From contig NZ_JANQCD010000008.1 in assembly GCF_026672275.1 (NCBI RefSeq), positions 85,596 to 149,595 on the forward strand: 64,000 nucleotides of DNA, read 5' to 3'. Positions 21,374-32,200 of this stretch are shown piece after piece. The position numbers were made by a program, and so were the translations under genes. Origin of the DNA: Marinifilum sp. D737. Lineage in GTDB: Bacteria > Bacteroidota > Bacteroidia > Bacteroidales > Marinifilaceae. Each line of letters starts with the position of its first letter. The first letter of the stretch is position 1. The notes beneath the pieces were generated by a model, which saw only the letters and a list, made by a program, of their open reading frames with translations, was not told where the DNA came from and did no database searches.

Positions 21374-23629
21374 TTATTTGCTAAAGTTTACATTCAACCC
21401 TACAAAGAGTGTTCTTCCCGGATTTAAGGTTCCGTAATGTGAACCATATGGTCTGTCATCTACATAATCGAACAGGTTGTCGATTCCTGCAGTGATCCAA
21501 ATTTTGTAGTTCTCCAATTTGTTAATGCTTAGGTTCGAAGAGAGTTTCCAAACTTGGTATGCATCTGCATAGCTTCTCTCCAAATCTTCTTCTAAATAGA
21601 AACGATCTGATTTGTAAACGCCAGATAGATTGATGTTTAGTTTCTTCTTATTCCATCTTTCTGTCCAAGATAATTTCCAGGTGGCGCTATGTTCTGATAT
21701 GCCATTTAACCTGATATCCTGACTTAGGTTCTTTGCATTTACATAGCTGTAACTACCATTGAATAATAGTTGAGAAAATACAGGAAAACTAAAGTGCCAA
21801 TCAGCACCAATGGTTCTTGCATCGTCTATATTGTATCTTTTTTTGGTTTCCTCAATCCCTCTTCGTGAATGATCATATGTTGTTGGAATGATTTTATAAT
21901 CAATTTTGTCGTAGATTCTATTCAGGTATATATTTAGGCCCGTTTTAAACTTGTTGGCCTTAAATTCACTTGATAATGAAAAGTAATGTGATTTCTGAGC
22001 TTTCAAGTCTTCATTACCAAGATATAGGCGATACATGCCCATGCGGTTGCTTTCGTAGTAATAGTACAATTCTTTTAAAGTAGGACTTTTAAAGCCATTA
22101 GAGTAGGTAAATCTATGGGTGAATTTAGATTCTTTGTACATCATGCTTAGTTTTGGCGTTGCCGAAAATCCGGTTTTATCGTGATACAAGGTTCTAAGAC
22201 CTGCAACCAAATCTAATTTTTTACTTAGCTTCATTTCATCCTGAACATACAAGGAGTAAGTGTAGGCATTAACTTTAGGTGTGGTTAACCTGTATTCCGC
22301 TTCAAGGTATTCGCCTCTAAGCTCAGTTCCAAAGCTTAGTTTGTTCTTGTCGTTGATGTTAAAAACTCCTTTTACCTGCGAAATTACGTTTACTACATCC
22401 GAATTTTTAAATCGATCACCCGGATAATAGGTCTTCTTAATTACATCGGTACTGGTAATATAGCTTTCGTTGTATTTGTAGGGATATTCCGTGTAGTACA
22501 AGTAGTTGTTTACATCAAAATTGAAACTCAGTAGATTATTTTTTTTCAATTTGTAGATGCCAGCAAGTGAAACCGCCCTGTTATTGTAATAGTAATTGTG
22601 CATTTGCGCCTTGAATGGAAAATACAGTATTTTTTCGTACCAGGACAAATCCATATTTAAACTTAACTTTTGGTTTACCTCATACTCTAAAAACTGGCTA
22701 ATGGTATAAGCTTTACTTTTATTTACAGGTTTGTAGTAGGTATGAACCAAAAATGGTAAATCGTGATTGGATTCCCACTTGTTATTAAATTTCATGGAAT
22801 TCAATTGGTAACCTGCTTTTTGTTTGTAGTTGAAAGTAGTTTTGCCAGATAGTTTCCCTTCACTAAAAGTGAAAGAGTTCAGCTGTTTAAAATCTCCGTA
22901 AGCACCCAGGCGGGAACTACTGCTTGCAGATCGTTTTCCTTTTACTTTTTTGGTGATGATATTGATTACTCCGGCTATGGCATCGGATCCGTATAGGGTA
23001 GAGGAAGCTCCTTTTACTACTTCTATTTGCTCAATGTCTGCTGAGTTGATTCTGTTTAAATCAGCATATCCACCAACACCGCCAGTTAATCTTTTGCCAT
23101 TCAAAAGGATCAATACATAGTCTTTGCCCAAACCATTAATTTTGATATTGGAACCCATAGAGCTGGTTGTATAATCAATGGAAGAGGAGATGCCCGATAT
23201 GATTTCTTCTACATTTCTGCCGGAAATGTCAGCTATGTCCTTTTTGGTAATGATTTCGGTTTGAACTGGTACATTATCAATCTTGTAATGCGTACCTGTG
23301 CCCGTAACAACGATAGGGGAAATGGTAAAAGATTTTGGCTGTAGTCCAATATCGAACTTTTTGGAAGCCTTTAAATCAATTTCCTGGCAGAACTTCTCGT
23401 ATCCAAGAACCGAAACACAAAGATGATACTTGCCTTTTGTTAGCTTGCTTAAGGTATACTGTCCACCATTTTGTGTACTTGCTGTATTTAAACTGTCGAG
23501 GTAAACGTAAGCAAAATCAATTCCCTCCCTGGTGTTTTTGTTGTACACCTTGCCACTAAGGCTAAAATTTTGTGAGAATGCAGAAAAAAATACTACCTGC
23601 ATTAACAACATACAAAAAATCTTATGCAT
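21374..23629 (-). CDS. TonB-dependent outer-membrane receptor, cobalamin-regulated (BtuB-like)
   Basis: A 751-residue outer-membrane beta-barrel receptor. After a signal peptide (about 1-19) comes a carboxypeptidase-regulatory-like domain (LSGKVYNKNTREGIDFAY, about 24-105), then the plug (PIVVTGTGTHYKIDNVPV, GLGKDYVLILLNGKR, VVKGASSTLYGSDAIAGV at about 108-230) and a barrel ending NPGRTLFVGLNVNFSK with the terminal aromatic residue region. A cobalamin riboswitch upstream predicts repression by B12, so the likely cargo is a corrinoid, or cobalt-containing tetrapyrrole. No btuCDF transporter genes lie beside it; the only partner is the lipoprotein chelatase. Confidence 0.92.
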   Translation of the reverse strand: MHKIFCMLLMQVVFFSAFSQNFSLSGKVYNKNTREGIDFAYVYLDSLNTASTQNGGQYTLSKLTKGKYHLCVSVLGYEKFCQEIDLKASKKFDIGLQPKSFTISPIVVTGTGTHYKIDNVPVQTEIITKKDIADISGRNVEEIISGISSSIDYTTSSMGSNIKINGLGKDYVLILLNGKRLTGGVGGYADLNRINSADIEQIEVVKGASSTLYGSDAIAGVINIITKKVKGKRSASSSSRLGAYGDFKQLNSFTFSEGKLSGKTTFNYKQKAGYQLNSMKFNNKWESNHDLPFLVHTYYKPVNKSKAYTISQFLEYEVNQKLSLNMDLSWYEKILYFPFKAQMHNYYYNNRAVSLAGIYKLKKNNLLSFNFDVNNYLYYTEYPYKYNESYITSTDVIKKTYYPGDRFKNSDVVNVISQVKGVFNINDKNKLSFGTELRGEYLEAEYRLTTPKVNAYTYSLYVQDEMKLSKKLDLVAGLRTLYHDKTGFSATPKLSMMYKESKFTHRFTYSNGFKSPTLKELYYYYESNRMGMYRLYLGNEDLKAQKSHYFSLSSEFKANKFKTGLNIYLNRIYDKIDYKIIPTTYDHSRRGIEETKKRYNIDDARTIGADWHFSFPVFSQLLFNGSYSYVNAKNLSQDIRLNGISEHSATWKLSWTERWNKKKLNINLSGVYKSDRFYLEEDLERSYADAYQVWKLSSNLSINKLENYKIWITAGIDNLFDYVDDRPYGSHYGTLNPGRTLFVGLNVNFSK

Positions 23630-23735
23630 AGTAAAAACATACTAATGCATTCCTGGAATATGTGAGGTGAATGAAATCAGAAAATATACCAAATCATCAT
23701 TAACTTCTTTTCCCGGAAGCAATAATTAAACAATA

Positions 23736-23935
23736 TCTCCTGGCAGGTTTCCTGACTTTCCCGATTCTCAACTCCTTCCCATCCCTATAGGACAGTGGAT
23801 TTTGACTGTTGAGAACGAATTAATATCCATGGATATTAACGGGATTTACAGTAGCGGGTACTGTTCCGGATTTACACCGGATTCCCTTTTAACTCTTTTT
23901 GCTGAATGCAAACAGAGCACCAAAAGCTTCGCAAA
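23736..23935 (-). promoter_or_regulatory. Cobalamin (AdoCbl) riboswitch
   Basis: Read on the minus strand the stretch has the conserved elements in order: TTGGTGCTCTGT near 23925, GGGAATCCGGTGTAAATCC, then ACAGTACCCGCTACTGTAA, and finally the B12 box AAGTCAGGAAACCTGCC near 23740-23760. It sits about 110 bp before the TonB receptor start, the standard arrangement for B12-repressed uptake genes. It should reduce expression of the receptor and the chelatase when cobalamin is plentiful. Confidence 0.95.
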
Positions 23936-24277
23936 TGTATTCTTTTTTATTGATAATAAAATCTAGGAACTTGTTTTTGTCGCATGTTAATCAACATGTC
24001 TGGAGTTGACAAAAAAACATTGATACAATAAACTTTTGTTAATCAATCTTTTTCTAAATCTCATAATTGTGAGGTAAATTGATGGGAAATGATTGGTTTG
24101 ATATGATCATATGTTATCTAACTAATTTGGAATCCGCTTAATGATCTCATTTATAATATTTATCAAAATTCATTTTAAACATTACTTTTGTATTCGATTT
24201 CTTCGTGATGGACATGATTTTCTGTCTGTAATCATTGGTGAGTTAATAAGTTTTGTGTTTTAAATTATCTGGGGTAA
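23936..24277. other. Intergenic stretch between divergent units
   Basis: AT-rich DNA between the riboswitch and the LytS-type kinase gene. It must contain the promoter of the riboswitch transcript (minus strand) and that of the kinase gene. No gene was seen. Confidence 0.45.
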
Positions 24278-26209
24278 ATGAATTTTCGTAACAAATCTAT
24301 CATTTGGGTTGGTTCCATTATTGTTGTTGCTTTTGCAATAACTGCCTATTTTATTGGTGAAAAAATGACTCAATCCACTCGAAAGATGAGTGTAGACTTG
24401 GCTTTGGCAAAGGCGAATAATAGTTTGCTAATTGTTGAAACTGAAATTGAAAAAAGTTGCAGGCAAGCTGAACTTTTTACCGATGCAGTGGAAGAATTTG
24501 CTTATGGTCAGGAGATCCCTTTGATTAAAGAGATACTACAATCAGATTTAATTGAAAGTTCAGAAATATCTGCTCGTTGGTTTATTAGAGTTGACGAGAA
24601 AGATAAGGTAAGCGGAATTGTTTTGGAAAAATCTGCTGATTCTATTCTGGTAAAATCTACTTCTCCTATTCATGAAAAAATACTTTGGGATCAGCTGAAA
24701 AATTTAAAAGGTACGGTTTTAACTCAGCCATACAAAAACGATCATGGTAAGGAACTCATCAGCATTTTAACACCGGTAATTGTAAATTCACATATTCACG
24801 GAATCATAGGTTTTGATATAGATCTGAGAAAGTTTCAGCAGGTGTTCTATGATAATAAATCGCTAAGAAGAGCATATGTTAGTATCATTTCGAAAAATGG
24901 CATTTGTATTACACACCCTGATGAAAATCTGATTGGAAAGCAGGTAGCAAATCATCAGGATTCCAGTGTTATGCACCTGGCTTTGCGTTCGGGAGAAAAG
25001 CAACAGAAGGAAGTAATATCAGAATATTTAAACCTTCCTGTAATGAGGGTATATAAACCCATTCGAATTGCAAATGGCGATGATTATTGGCTGATAACGG
25101 TTAGTGTTCCTTTGTTTAACGTGAAGGAATCGGTAATTGAAATGCGCAATTTGGTATTTCTGATTGGATTGGTTCTGGCTCTTTTGCTTATGGTTTTCCT
25201 CTATTTTTCTCAGCGCCGTTGGCTTTACGAGTCAACCAAAAGAAGAAGAGCAGAAAAGCGCCATTTGAATGAGGTAAGCAAACTTTCCTCTATTATGGAG
25301 AGTACCGATCAAATTATGATTTTTTCAGTAGGTCACGATTACAAGTATACTAGTTTTAATAGCGTGCATAAAGAAGAGGTGCTGAGATTTGAAAATGAAG
25401 TCATTAAGGAAGGGAAGAGTATTTTGGATGCGTACCATGGAGATTTTCGCATCAAAATGAAAATGTATCTTGACCGGGCTTTAGGTGGAGAACACTTTTT
25501 AGTGGAATACCAGCGACACGGAATAGATTACCAGCAAATATTCAATGCCATTTCGGATGCCGATGGTAAAGTTGTTGGTGTTGCCAGTTTTAAGGTAGAT
25601 ATCAGTGAAACCCTACAGTTGAGGAAGAAGGCTCAAGAGGAAGAAGAGGAGAAGGTTAAGGCTCAGTTAAAGAATATCAAAAATCAAATTAATCCTCATT
25701 TCCTGTTCAATTCCTTAAACTCACTCTATGCTTTGGTAGATGGAGAGCCTAAATTGGCTCGTAAGTTCATTGTGAATTTGTCAAAGGTATATCGATATCT
25801 GCTCGACAGTAACAACAGTAATTTGATTCAGTTGCAACAGGAAATGGATTTTATAAAGCAATACGTTTTTTTACAAAAAATCCGTTTTGGCGAAAACCTT
25901 ATCCTGGAATATGATATCCCCGAGGAGGCAATGCAATGCAAACTGCCATCTGTAAGTATTCAGTCCTTGGTTGAGAATGCCATAAAACACAATGTTATTA
26001 CCAGCGATAAACCACTTAGGATACGAATAAAGGTTACTGATGACAATTGTTTGGTGGTTGAAAATCCTTATCAGCCACGTACCGATTTAAATCATTCTCC
26101 GGGAACAGGATTGAAGAATCTTGATGCTTTGTATTCTTTCCTGGGCGATAGAAAGCCGTATTACGGCATTGAGAAGGAACATTTTATTGCAATCTTGCCT
26201 TTGTTTTAG
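24278..26209 (+). CDS. LytS/YehU-type sensor histidine kinase with extracytoplasmic Cache domain
   Basis: Membrane sensor of 643 aa. One helix at about 8-28, a long periplasmic sensor of dCache type (about 30-285, ending VSVPLFNVKESV), a second helix at about 293-313, a PAS-like domain (about 330-445), then the His_kinase domain with the phospho-acceptor His474 in NQINPHFLFNSLNSL and a HATPase domain with VENAIKHNV and GTGLKNL. This kinase class pairs with LytTR regulators. The nearest one is encoded 8 kb downstream at 34168, with a metalloprotease and SusC/SusD between, so the kinase probably senses a nutrient handled by those genes (inference). Confidence 0.88.
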   Translation: MNFRNKSIIWVGSIIVVAFAITAYFIGEKMTQSTRKMSVDLALAKANNSLLIVETEIEKSCRQAELFTDAVEEFAYGQEIPLIKEILQSDLIESSEISARWFIRVDEKDKVSGIVLEKSADSILVKSTSPIHEKILWDQLKNLKGTVLTQPYKNDHGKELISILTPVIVNSHIHGIIGFDIDLRKFQQVFYDNKSLRRAYVSIISKNGICITHPDENLIGKQVANHQDSSVMHLALRSGEKQQKEVISEYLNLPVMRVYKPIRIANGDDYWLITVSVPLFNVKESVIEMRNLVFLIGLVLALLLMVFLYFSQRRWLYESTKRRRAEKRHLNEVSKLSSIMESTDQIMIFSVGHDYKYTSFNSVHKEEVLRFENEVIKEGKSILDAYHGDFRIKMKMYLDRALGGEHFLVEYQRHGIDYQQIFNAISDADGKVVGVASFKVDISETLQLRKKAQEEEEEKVKAQLKNIKNQINPHFLFNSLNSLYALVDGEPKLARKFIVNLSKVYRYLLDSNNSNLIQLQQEMDFIKQYVFLQKIRFGENLILEYDIPEEAMQCKLPSVSIQSLVENAIKHNVITSDKPLRIRIKVTDDNCLVVENPYQPRTDLNHSPGTGLKNLDALYSFLGDRKPYYGIEKEHFIAILPLF

Positions 26210-26434
26210 CAAAGCACTTTATTGCCTGCAATCCATTCATACCATTTTTTTTGTCTTTCACTCCCCAATATTTCGGATTCACTCCTTTCTTTTTCCTTGT
26301 GAGTTCGAAATAATTCACTTTTGTTCCGAATTCTTGCTTGGAGCTGATAATGCTGCAGCAATAATGAATGCGAAACAACAAATATGAGGAGATCATCAAG
26401 ATTTGATTGATCTCTTTGAAACAAATCATTATAA

Positions 26435-29137
26435 ATGAATTTAAATACAATTACACCTACTAAGTCGATTGGGAAGCTGATGATAATAGCTTGCATTCTG
26501 GGGGGCATGCATGCTAATTCTTTAGCATCAGAGATCCAATCGATTTCTCCTGAAGAAGGAATCTTTAATTTTTGGAAAAAGAAGAAAAAAGAAACAAAAG
26601 TGGATTCAACCACGAGCAGTAAATCTAAATCAGATTTAAAGGCTTTTGGAGAAGTAATTACTTCGGATGCCGACACAAAAAAGGGTGTCATTAACATCCA
26701 CCGTGTAAAGAAAGATTACTATTTCGAAATTGCTGATTCATTAATGGGACGCGATTTCCTTTTGGTGAATAAGATTTCAAAGGTTCCTTCTCAGGTGAAC
26801 GAATTGGGAATGAACAAGGGGATCAACTACCAAAACCTTTTGATTCGCTTTGAAGCAGATACCCTGGAAGAGAAAATCTGGGTGAAAACTTACCATCCTT
26901 ATTACGAAGGAAAAGAAGGGGATGCAATTACCCAATCGGTAAAAGACAATTACATTCCTTCGGTTAGAGAAGCTTTCGAATTGGCTTGTATTGGAAAAGA
27001 TTCTACATCCTATGTTTTTAAAGTAAACAAGGTATTTGATGGATCGGAAAAGAGTTTGAACGATTTATTTGGAGTATTGGGAATGCCTGGTAGTGCAGTT
27101 AAGTCATTGTCTAAAATTAGTGCAGCAAAAAGTTTTCCTGAGAATGTAATCATGAAATCACTTTTGACCACCAAGGCGGAAGGGATTACTGTTTCGATTG
27201 AGGTGACTTCCAATATTGTACTATTGGCTGAAAAACCAATGAAACCTCGTTTTGCAGACAGAAGAATCGGTTATTTTACTACCAAGCATTTCTACTATAA
27301 GGATTCACAGCAGGCAGTTGAGAATCGTGAATTTGTAAACCGTTGGAGACTGGAGCCTAAAAAAGAGGATGTTGAAAAGTATTTGGCTGGTGAATTGGTA
27401 GAACCTAAAAAGCCAATTGTATACTATATCGATCCATCAACTCCACCACAATGGAGACAAGCCATTAAAGATGGAATTACAGATTGGCAGGCAGCTTTCG
27501 AACAAGCAGGTTTCAAGAATGCCATTATCGCAAAGAATGCACCTGTGGATGATCCTGATTTTGATGGTGATGATGTTCGTTTTTCAATGATTACCTATGC
27601 AGCATCAAGCCAGGCGAATGCTATGGGACCTTCTGTTGTAGACCCGCGTTCGGGAGAAATTATTGAAGCAGATGTAATTTGGTGGCACAATGTAATGACC
27701 GCTCTACATTCATGGATTAGAATTCAAACAGGAAGTATTGATCCAAAAGCAAGAGATAACAAATTTACAGATGAACACATGGCTCATGCCATCCGTTTTG
27801 TTTCTTCTCACGAGATTGGTCACACACTAGGATTGATGCACAATATGGGAGCATCCTATGCTTTCCCGGTGGATTCATTAAGATCGAAATCTTTTACCCA
27901 AAGAATGGGAGGAACCGCACCATCTATTATGGATTATGCACGTTTCAATTACGTGGCTCAACCAAATGATGGTGTAAAAAACATCACCCCACAAATTGGG
28001 GTGTACGATAAATATGCCATTGCATGGGCATACCGTTGGATCCATAAGAATACACCTTGGGACGAGTTGCAGGTATTGGGCAATATGATCCGCAAACATG
28101 AAAATGATCCATTGTATCATTACGGACCTCAGCAATCAGGAAAGAATACAATTGACCCTTCGGCACAAAGTGAAGACTTGGGTGACAACTCGATGAAAGC
28201 AAGTCGTTATGGATTGAAAAATTTGAAGCGAATTGTTCCTGAAGTGGAAAAATGGACCTACGAAGAAGGTGTAAGCTACGAAAAGGCTGGTAAGATGATG
28301 ATGGGAGTTATCGGACAATGGTTTACCTATGCCAATCATGTAATTGCAAATATTGGTGGTATCTATTTGGATCAGCCTGTTTATGGTGAGAGCAAAGCAG
28401 CATATACTCATGTTGAAAAAGCCAAGCAAAAGGATGCCGTTCAGTACATCATTGAAGAAGTGGTGAAGAATCCTGAATGGATTACCAATGCTGAGATCTA
28501 CAAAAAAACATATCCAATTCGCGAATCGGTTATCGGAGACATTGAATATGCACCAACAACGCTTTTCAGAGATTTAAATTCTCAGCTTTTCTTTTCAATT
28601 CTTAAGGATGAGCGTTTGCAAAGAATGTTGCAAAACGAAGCAATGAATGGTAAAAAAGCTTACACGGTAACCGAAATGATGAGAGATCTGCACAATGGTG
28701 TTTTTGCCAAAACCATTAAACGCCAAAAGCTGGATGTCTTTACACGTCAGATGCAGAAAAACTTTGTGGACAACTTAATCATTACCCACAACAAAACCAT
28801 GGTAAAGACTACCAAGAAATCACTTCATGATCATCACAATCATTGTGGTTGCGGGCATCACAATCGCATGCCAATGCTTTGCGATTATGCTGTGAAAAGT
28901 AAGGAGATGTTTGATACGGGCAGTGAAGTAGAGGATATGGAAAGCAAGTATGCCGACAGAAATATTTTCTATGCCACGAGCAACAGGGTATCTGATGTGG
29001 TATCGGTGAAACGAGGAGAGCTGATGAGAATCCGGGATCTGCTTAGAAATAGAACAACAATTCATGATGAAGCTACCAAGTTTCATTATCAAGATTTACT
29101 TCTTCGAATTGAAGAAGCGCTTAATATACATCTATAA
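26435..29137 (+). CDS. Exported zinc-dependent metalloprotease (DUF4953/DUF5117 family)
   Basis: A 900-residue secreted metalloprotease. After the signal peptide (about 1-32, ending HANSLAS) come the DUF5118/DUF5117-like N-terminal domains and then a metzincin-like catalytic domain with the extended zinc motif HEIGHTLGLMH: His459, Glu460, His463, His469. A downstream SIMDYARFNYVAQP could supply the Met-turn. Near the C-terminus a His/Cys-rich segment (LHDHHNHCGCGHH, residues 797-809, with another Cys at 816) may bind additional metal. It is separated from SusC by a terminator, so is its own unit. Probable role: cleavage of proteins or peptides in the envelope before uptake (inference). Confidence 0.88.
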   Translation: MNLNTITPTKSIGKLMIIACILGGMHANSLASEIQSISPEEGIFNFWKKKKKETKVDSTTSSKSKSDLKAFGEVITSDADTKKGVINIHRVKKDYYFEIADSLMGRDFLLVNKISKVPSQVNELGMNKGINYQNLLIRFEADTLEEKIWVKTYHPYYEGKEGDAITQSVKDNYIPSVREAFELACIGKDSTSYVFKVNKVFDGSEKSLNDLFGVLGMPGSAVKSLSKISAAKSFPENVIMKSLLTTKAEGITVSIEVTSNIVLLAEKPMKPRFADRRIGYFTTKHFYYKDSQQAVENREFVNRWRLEPKKEDVEKYLAGELVEPKKPIVYYIDPSTPPQWRQAIKDGITDWQAAFEQAGFKNAIIAKNAPVDDPDFDGDDVRFSMITYAASSQANAMGPSVVDPRSGEIIEADVIWWHNVMTALHSWIRIQTGSIDPKARDNKFTDEHMAHAIRFVSSHEIGHTLGLMHNMGASYAFPVDSLRSKSFTQRMGGTAPSIMDYARFNYVAQPNDGVKNITPQIGVYDKYAIAWAYRWIHKNTPWDELQVLGNMIRKHENDPLYHYGPQQSGKNTIDPSAQSEDLGDNSMKASRYGLKNLKRIVPEVEKWTYEEGVSYEKAGKMMMGVIGQWFTYANHVIANIGGIYLDQPVYGESKAAYTHVEKAKQKDAVQYIIEEVVKNPEWITNAEIYKKTYPIRESVIGDIEYAPTTLFRDLNSQLFFSILKDERLQRMLQNEAMNGKKAYTVTEMMRDLHNGVFAKTIKRQKLDVFTRQMQKNFVDNLIITHNKTMVKTTKKSLHDHHNHCGCGHHNRMPMLCDYAVKSKEMFDTGSEVEDMESKYADRNIFYATSNRVSDVVSVKRGELMRIRDLLRNRTTIHDEATKFHYQDLLLRIEEALNIHL

Positions 29138-29147
29138 TTAGTTAGTG

Positions 29148-29185
29148 CAGGTTGGGAGAGTTTACCTTCTCCTTACCTGTTTTTT
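29148..29185 (+). terminator. Terminator after the metalloprotease gene
   Basis: CAGGT and GGAGA pair with TCTCC and ACCTG around an 8-nt loop, with a small internal bulge, followed by TTTTTT. Confidence 0.8.
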
Positions 29186-29231
29186 CGTATAAAATAACCA
29201 TTAATTTATAACCAATAAAAAACAAAAGTTT

Positions 29232-32200
29232 ATGAGAAGAATGTTAACCTTGCTTTTGATCTTACTGCCTGCATTTGTTTGGGCACAGGAGATGAAGCTG
29301 ATTAAGGGAAAGGTGCTTTCTGAGAGTGATGGCGATGTTCTGATTGGTGCTTCGGTTTATATCGACAAGGCAACAATTGGTGCTGAAACTGGAATGAAGG
29401 GAATTATTGAAAACATTAGCTTGGGAACCATTACAGATTTCGATGGAAATTTTAGCCTTGAAGTTCCTAAACAATTAAATACCATTTCATGTAGCTTTTT
29501 GGGTTTCGAAACTCAAGTGGTAGACATTAAAGGGAAATCTTTCGTTACCATTAAATTGGGTGAATCAACCAGTGAATTGGGAGAGGTTATCGTTACAGGT
29601 TACCAAAAAATTGAAAAACGAAAAGTAACTTCAGCGGTTGTTAAGGTAAATGCTGATAACATCCGTCAGGCTGGTGTTGCCAATGTTGATCAAATGTTGT
29701 CGGGTCAGTTGGCTGGTGTTACCAGTGTTGTTCAAAGTGGTGCTCCTGGTGCTCCTGCTAAAATTCGTATTCGTGGTACAGCTTCATTAAATGGTACTCA
29801 AGATCCTCTTTGGGTATTGGATGGTATTCCATTGGAAGGAAATGATGTACCTGATTTTAACGACAAAGACAATATCGATCAATTGTACAATTCTTCAATT
29901 GCAGGCTTAAATCCTCAGGACATTCAAGACATTACCGTATTGAAAGATGCTGCTGCGACTGCCATTTATGGTGCGCGTGCTGCCAATGGTGTAATTGTAA
30001 TCACATCTAAAAAAGGAAAAGCGGGAAAAATGAGAGTACAGCTTACCAGCAATACTTCATTTATTTCTAAACCTGATTTTGACAAATTGAACCTGATGAA
30101 TTCCAATGAAAAAGTGGATTTGGAATTGTTAATGGCAGGAAGAAAAGATTTAACCTATAACGCCAGTAAAGGTGGGGTAGCTCAAATTTTAAATGCAAAT
30201 AACGATTGGGCCAATTTCCAGGCTGGTGGTATCGATGCAATTAGTGCAGAATCTTTAGCTGCAATTAATCAATTGAGAACGATTGATCCTAATTTGGAAG
30301 ATGAATTGTATCAGAATGCAGTGAACCAGGATCACTCTTTAAGCATCTCGGGAGGTAGTGAAAATGCTACTTACTATTTTTCTGCTGGAGCACACACCGA
30401 GAAAGGTACAACCAAAGGTACATCGCTGAACCGTTACAATGTTACTTTAAAAACTGATTTTAAATTAACAGATAACTTGTCTTTTGGGGTAAGCATGTTT
30501 GCCAACCAAAGAAGAAACCAGAGCTTTTTAACAGAGGGTAGCATGTTAACCAACCCATCTCAGTACATTCGTTCTTCTAATCCTTATTTAAGATTAAGAG
30601 ATGAAAACGGGAACTATGTGTACAACCAGAACGAAAAAGGTTCATGGCGAATAATTAATTTGGACTATAATATTTTGGAAGAAAGAGAAGGCACAAGACA
30701 TGTTTTAAAAGGGAACAACCTAAACTCTATCTTCAATGTGAACTGGAAAATCCATCCGAATTTAACTTATAGATCTCAATTCGGATACCAGGTTGACAAA
30801 TCAAACACTACCAAGGAAGCAGAGCAGGAGACATATTTCGTACGTAGAATTCGTTACAAGAGTGGGTATGGTAATATTGTAGATAATAAGTATGAAAATT
30901 ACTTTTTGCCTGAAGGTGGAATGATTAAAAACTGGGATGCAGAGAGTACTTATTACAACTGGAAAAACATTCTTCAGTATTCGAAAACTTTTAACGATTT
31001 ACATGAAGTTGATGTGATGGTAGGTAGTGAGATCAGAGAATCTAAATTTACTCAGGTGGCAACTTCTGCTTACGGTTGGAATAGCAAGAACAATACGTCT
31101 AAGCCCGTAATTTATAGAGATGAAGAAGATGCGAAATCATTTCCATTGTTTACGAAAACTTACAGAAAGAACAGGTATGCTTCATTCTTTGGAACTGCAT
31201 CATATACCTTCAACAGAAAATATACTTTCTTTGGTAGTGTACGTTTTGATGGATCAGACTTGTTTGGAGTAGATTCAAAATACAGATACTTGCCTTTGTA
31301 TGCATTAAGTGGATCATGGAATGCCAAGGAAGAGTCTTTCTTTAGAGATGTGAACTGGTTGAGCGCGTTAAAATTCAGATCTTCATATGGTTTACAAGGA
31401 AATATCGATAAGCAAAGCTCACCTTATATTGTTGGAACTCCAACTATAGTGACCAACTTACCAGGAAACAGTGAGAATGGAATTACAGTAATGGGGCTTC
31501 CTAACGACAAATTGAGATGGGAGAAAACTTCAACTTATAATGTTGGTTTCGATTTGTCAGTATTGCGCCATGCAGTTCGCATGTCCTTCGATTATTATCA
31601 TCGTAAGGGGACTGATTTGATTGGATCGCAGGCTGTTCCTTTGGAGAATGGATTCAACTCGATGTCGGTAAACTGGGCTGAAATGACCAATAAAGGTTGG
31701 GAATTAAGCATTTCTACTCGTAATATTAAAACAGACAATTTTGAGTGGAATACAAACTTTAACATTGCTCACAACGAAAACAAAGTATTAAAAGAGCAGC
31801 AACAAATCAATTCTACAACTCCATCACGTGAAGGTTACTCAGCCAATTCAGTTTGGGTAATTAAAACAGCAGGATTGGATGAAAATGGTTACCCTCAATT
31901 CAAAAAAGATGGCAATATTGTATCGGCAGATGAGTATTTCTCATTGTATGACCAAATGGCTGATTACTATCCTAACTATTTGGCAGGATCAAAATTGACG
32001 AATGAAGAGTTGAATGACTTGCTTGTGAATGTAGGTAGCAGAGATCCAAAATACTCTGGTGGTATCATCAATACTTTCAAATACAAAAACATTGACCTTA
32101 CGGTTTCGGCCAACTTCAATTTGGGAATGAATGTAATGGAAAGACCTCCTTATAGCATGACTCAATATGATAAATCAAACAATGCTTCAAGAGTTCTTTT

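Noticed and set aside
26206..26697. Minus-strand frame before and over the metalloprotease start
   Set aside because: It overlaps the signal peptide coding region of a well-supported gene and has no recognisable features.
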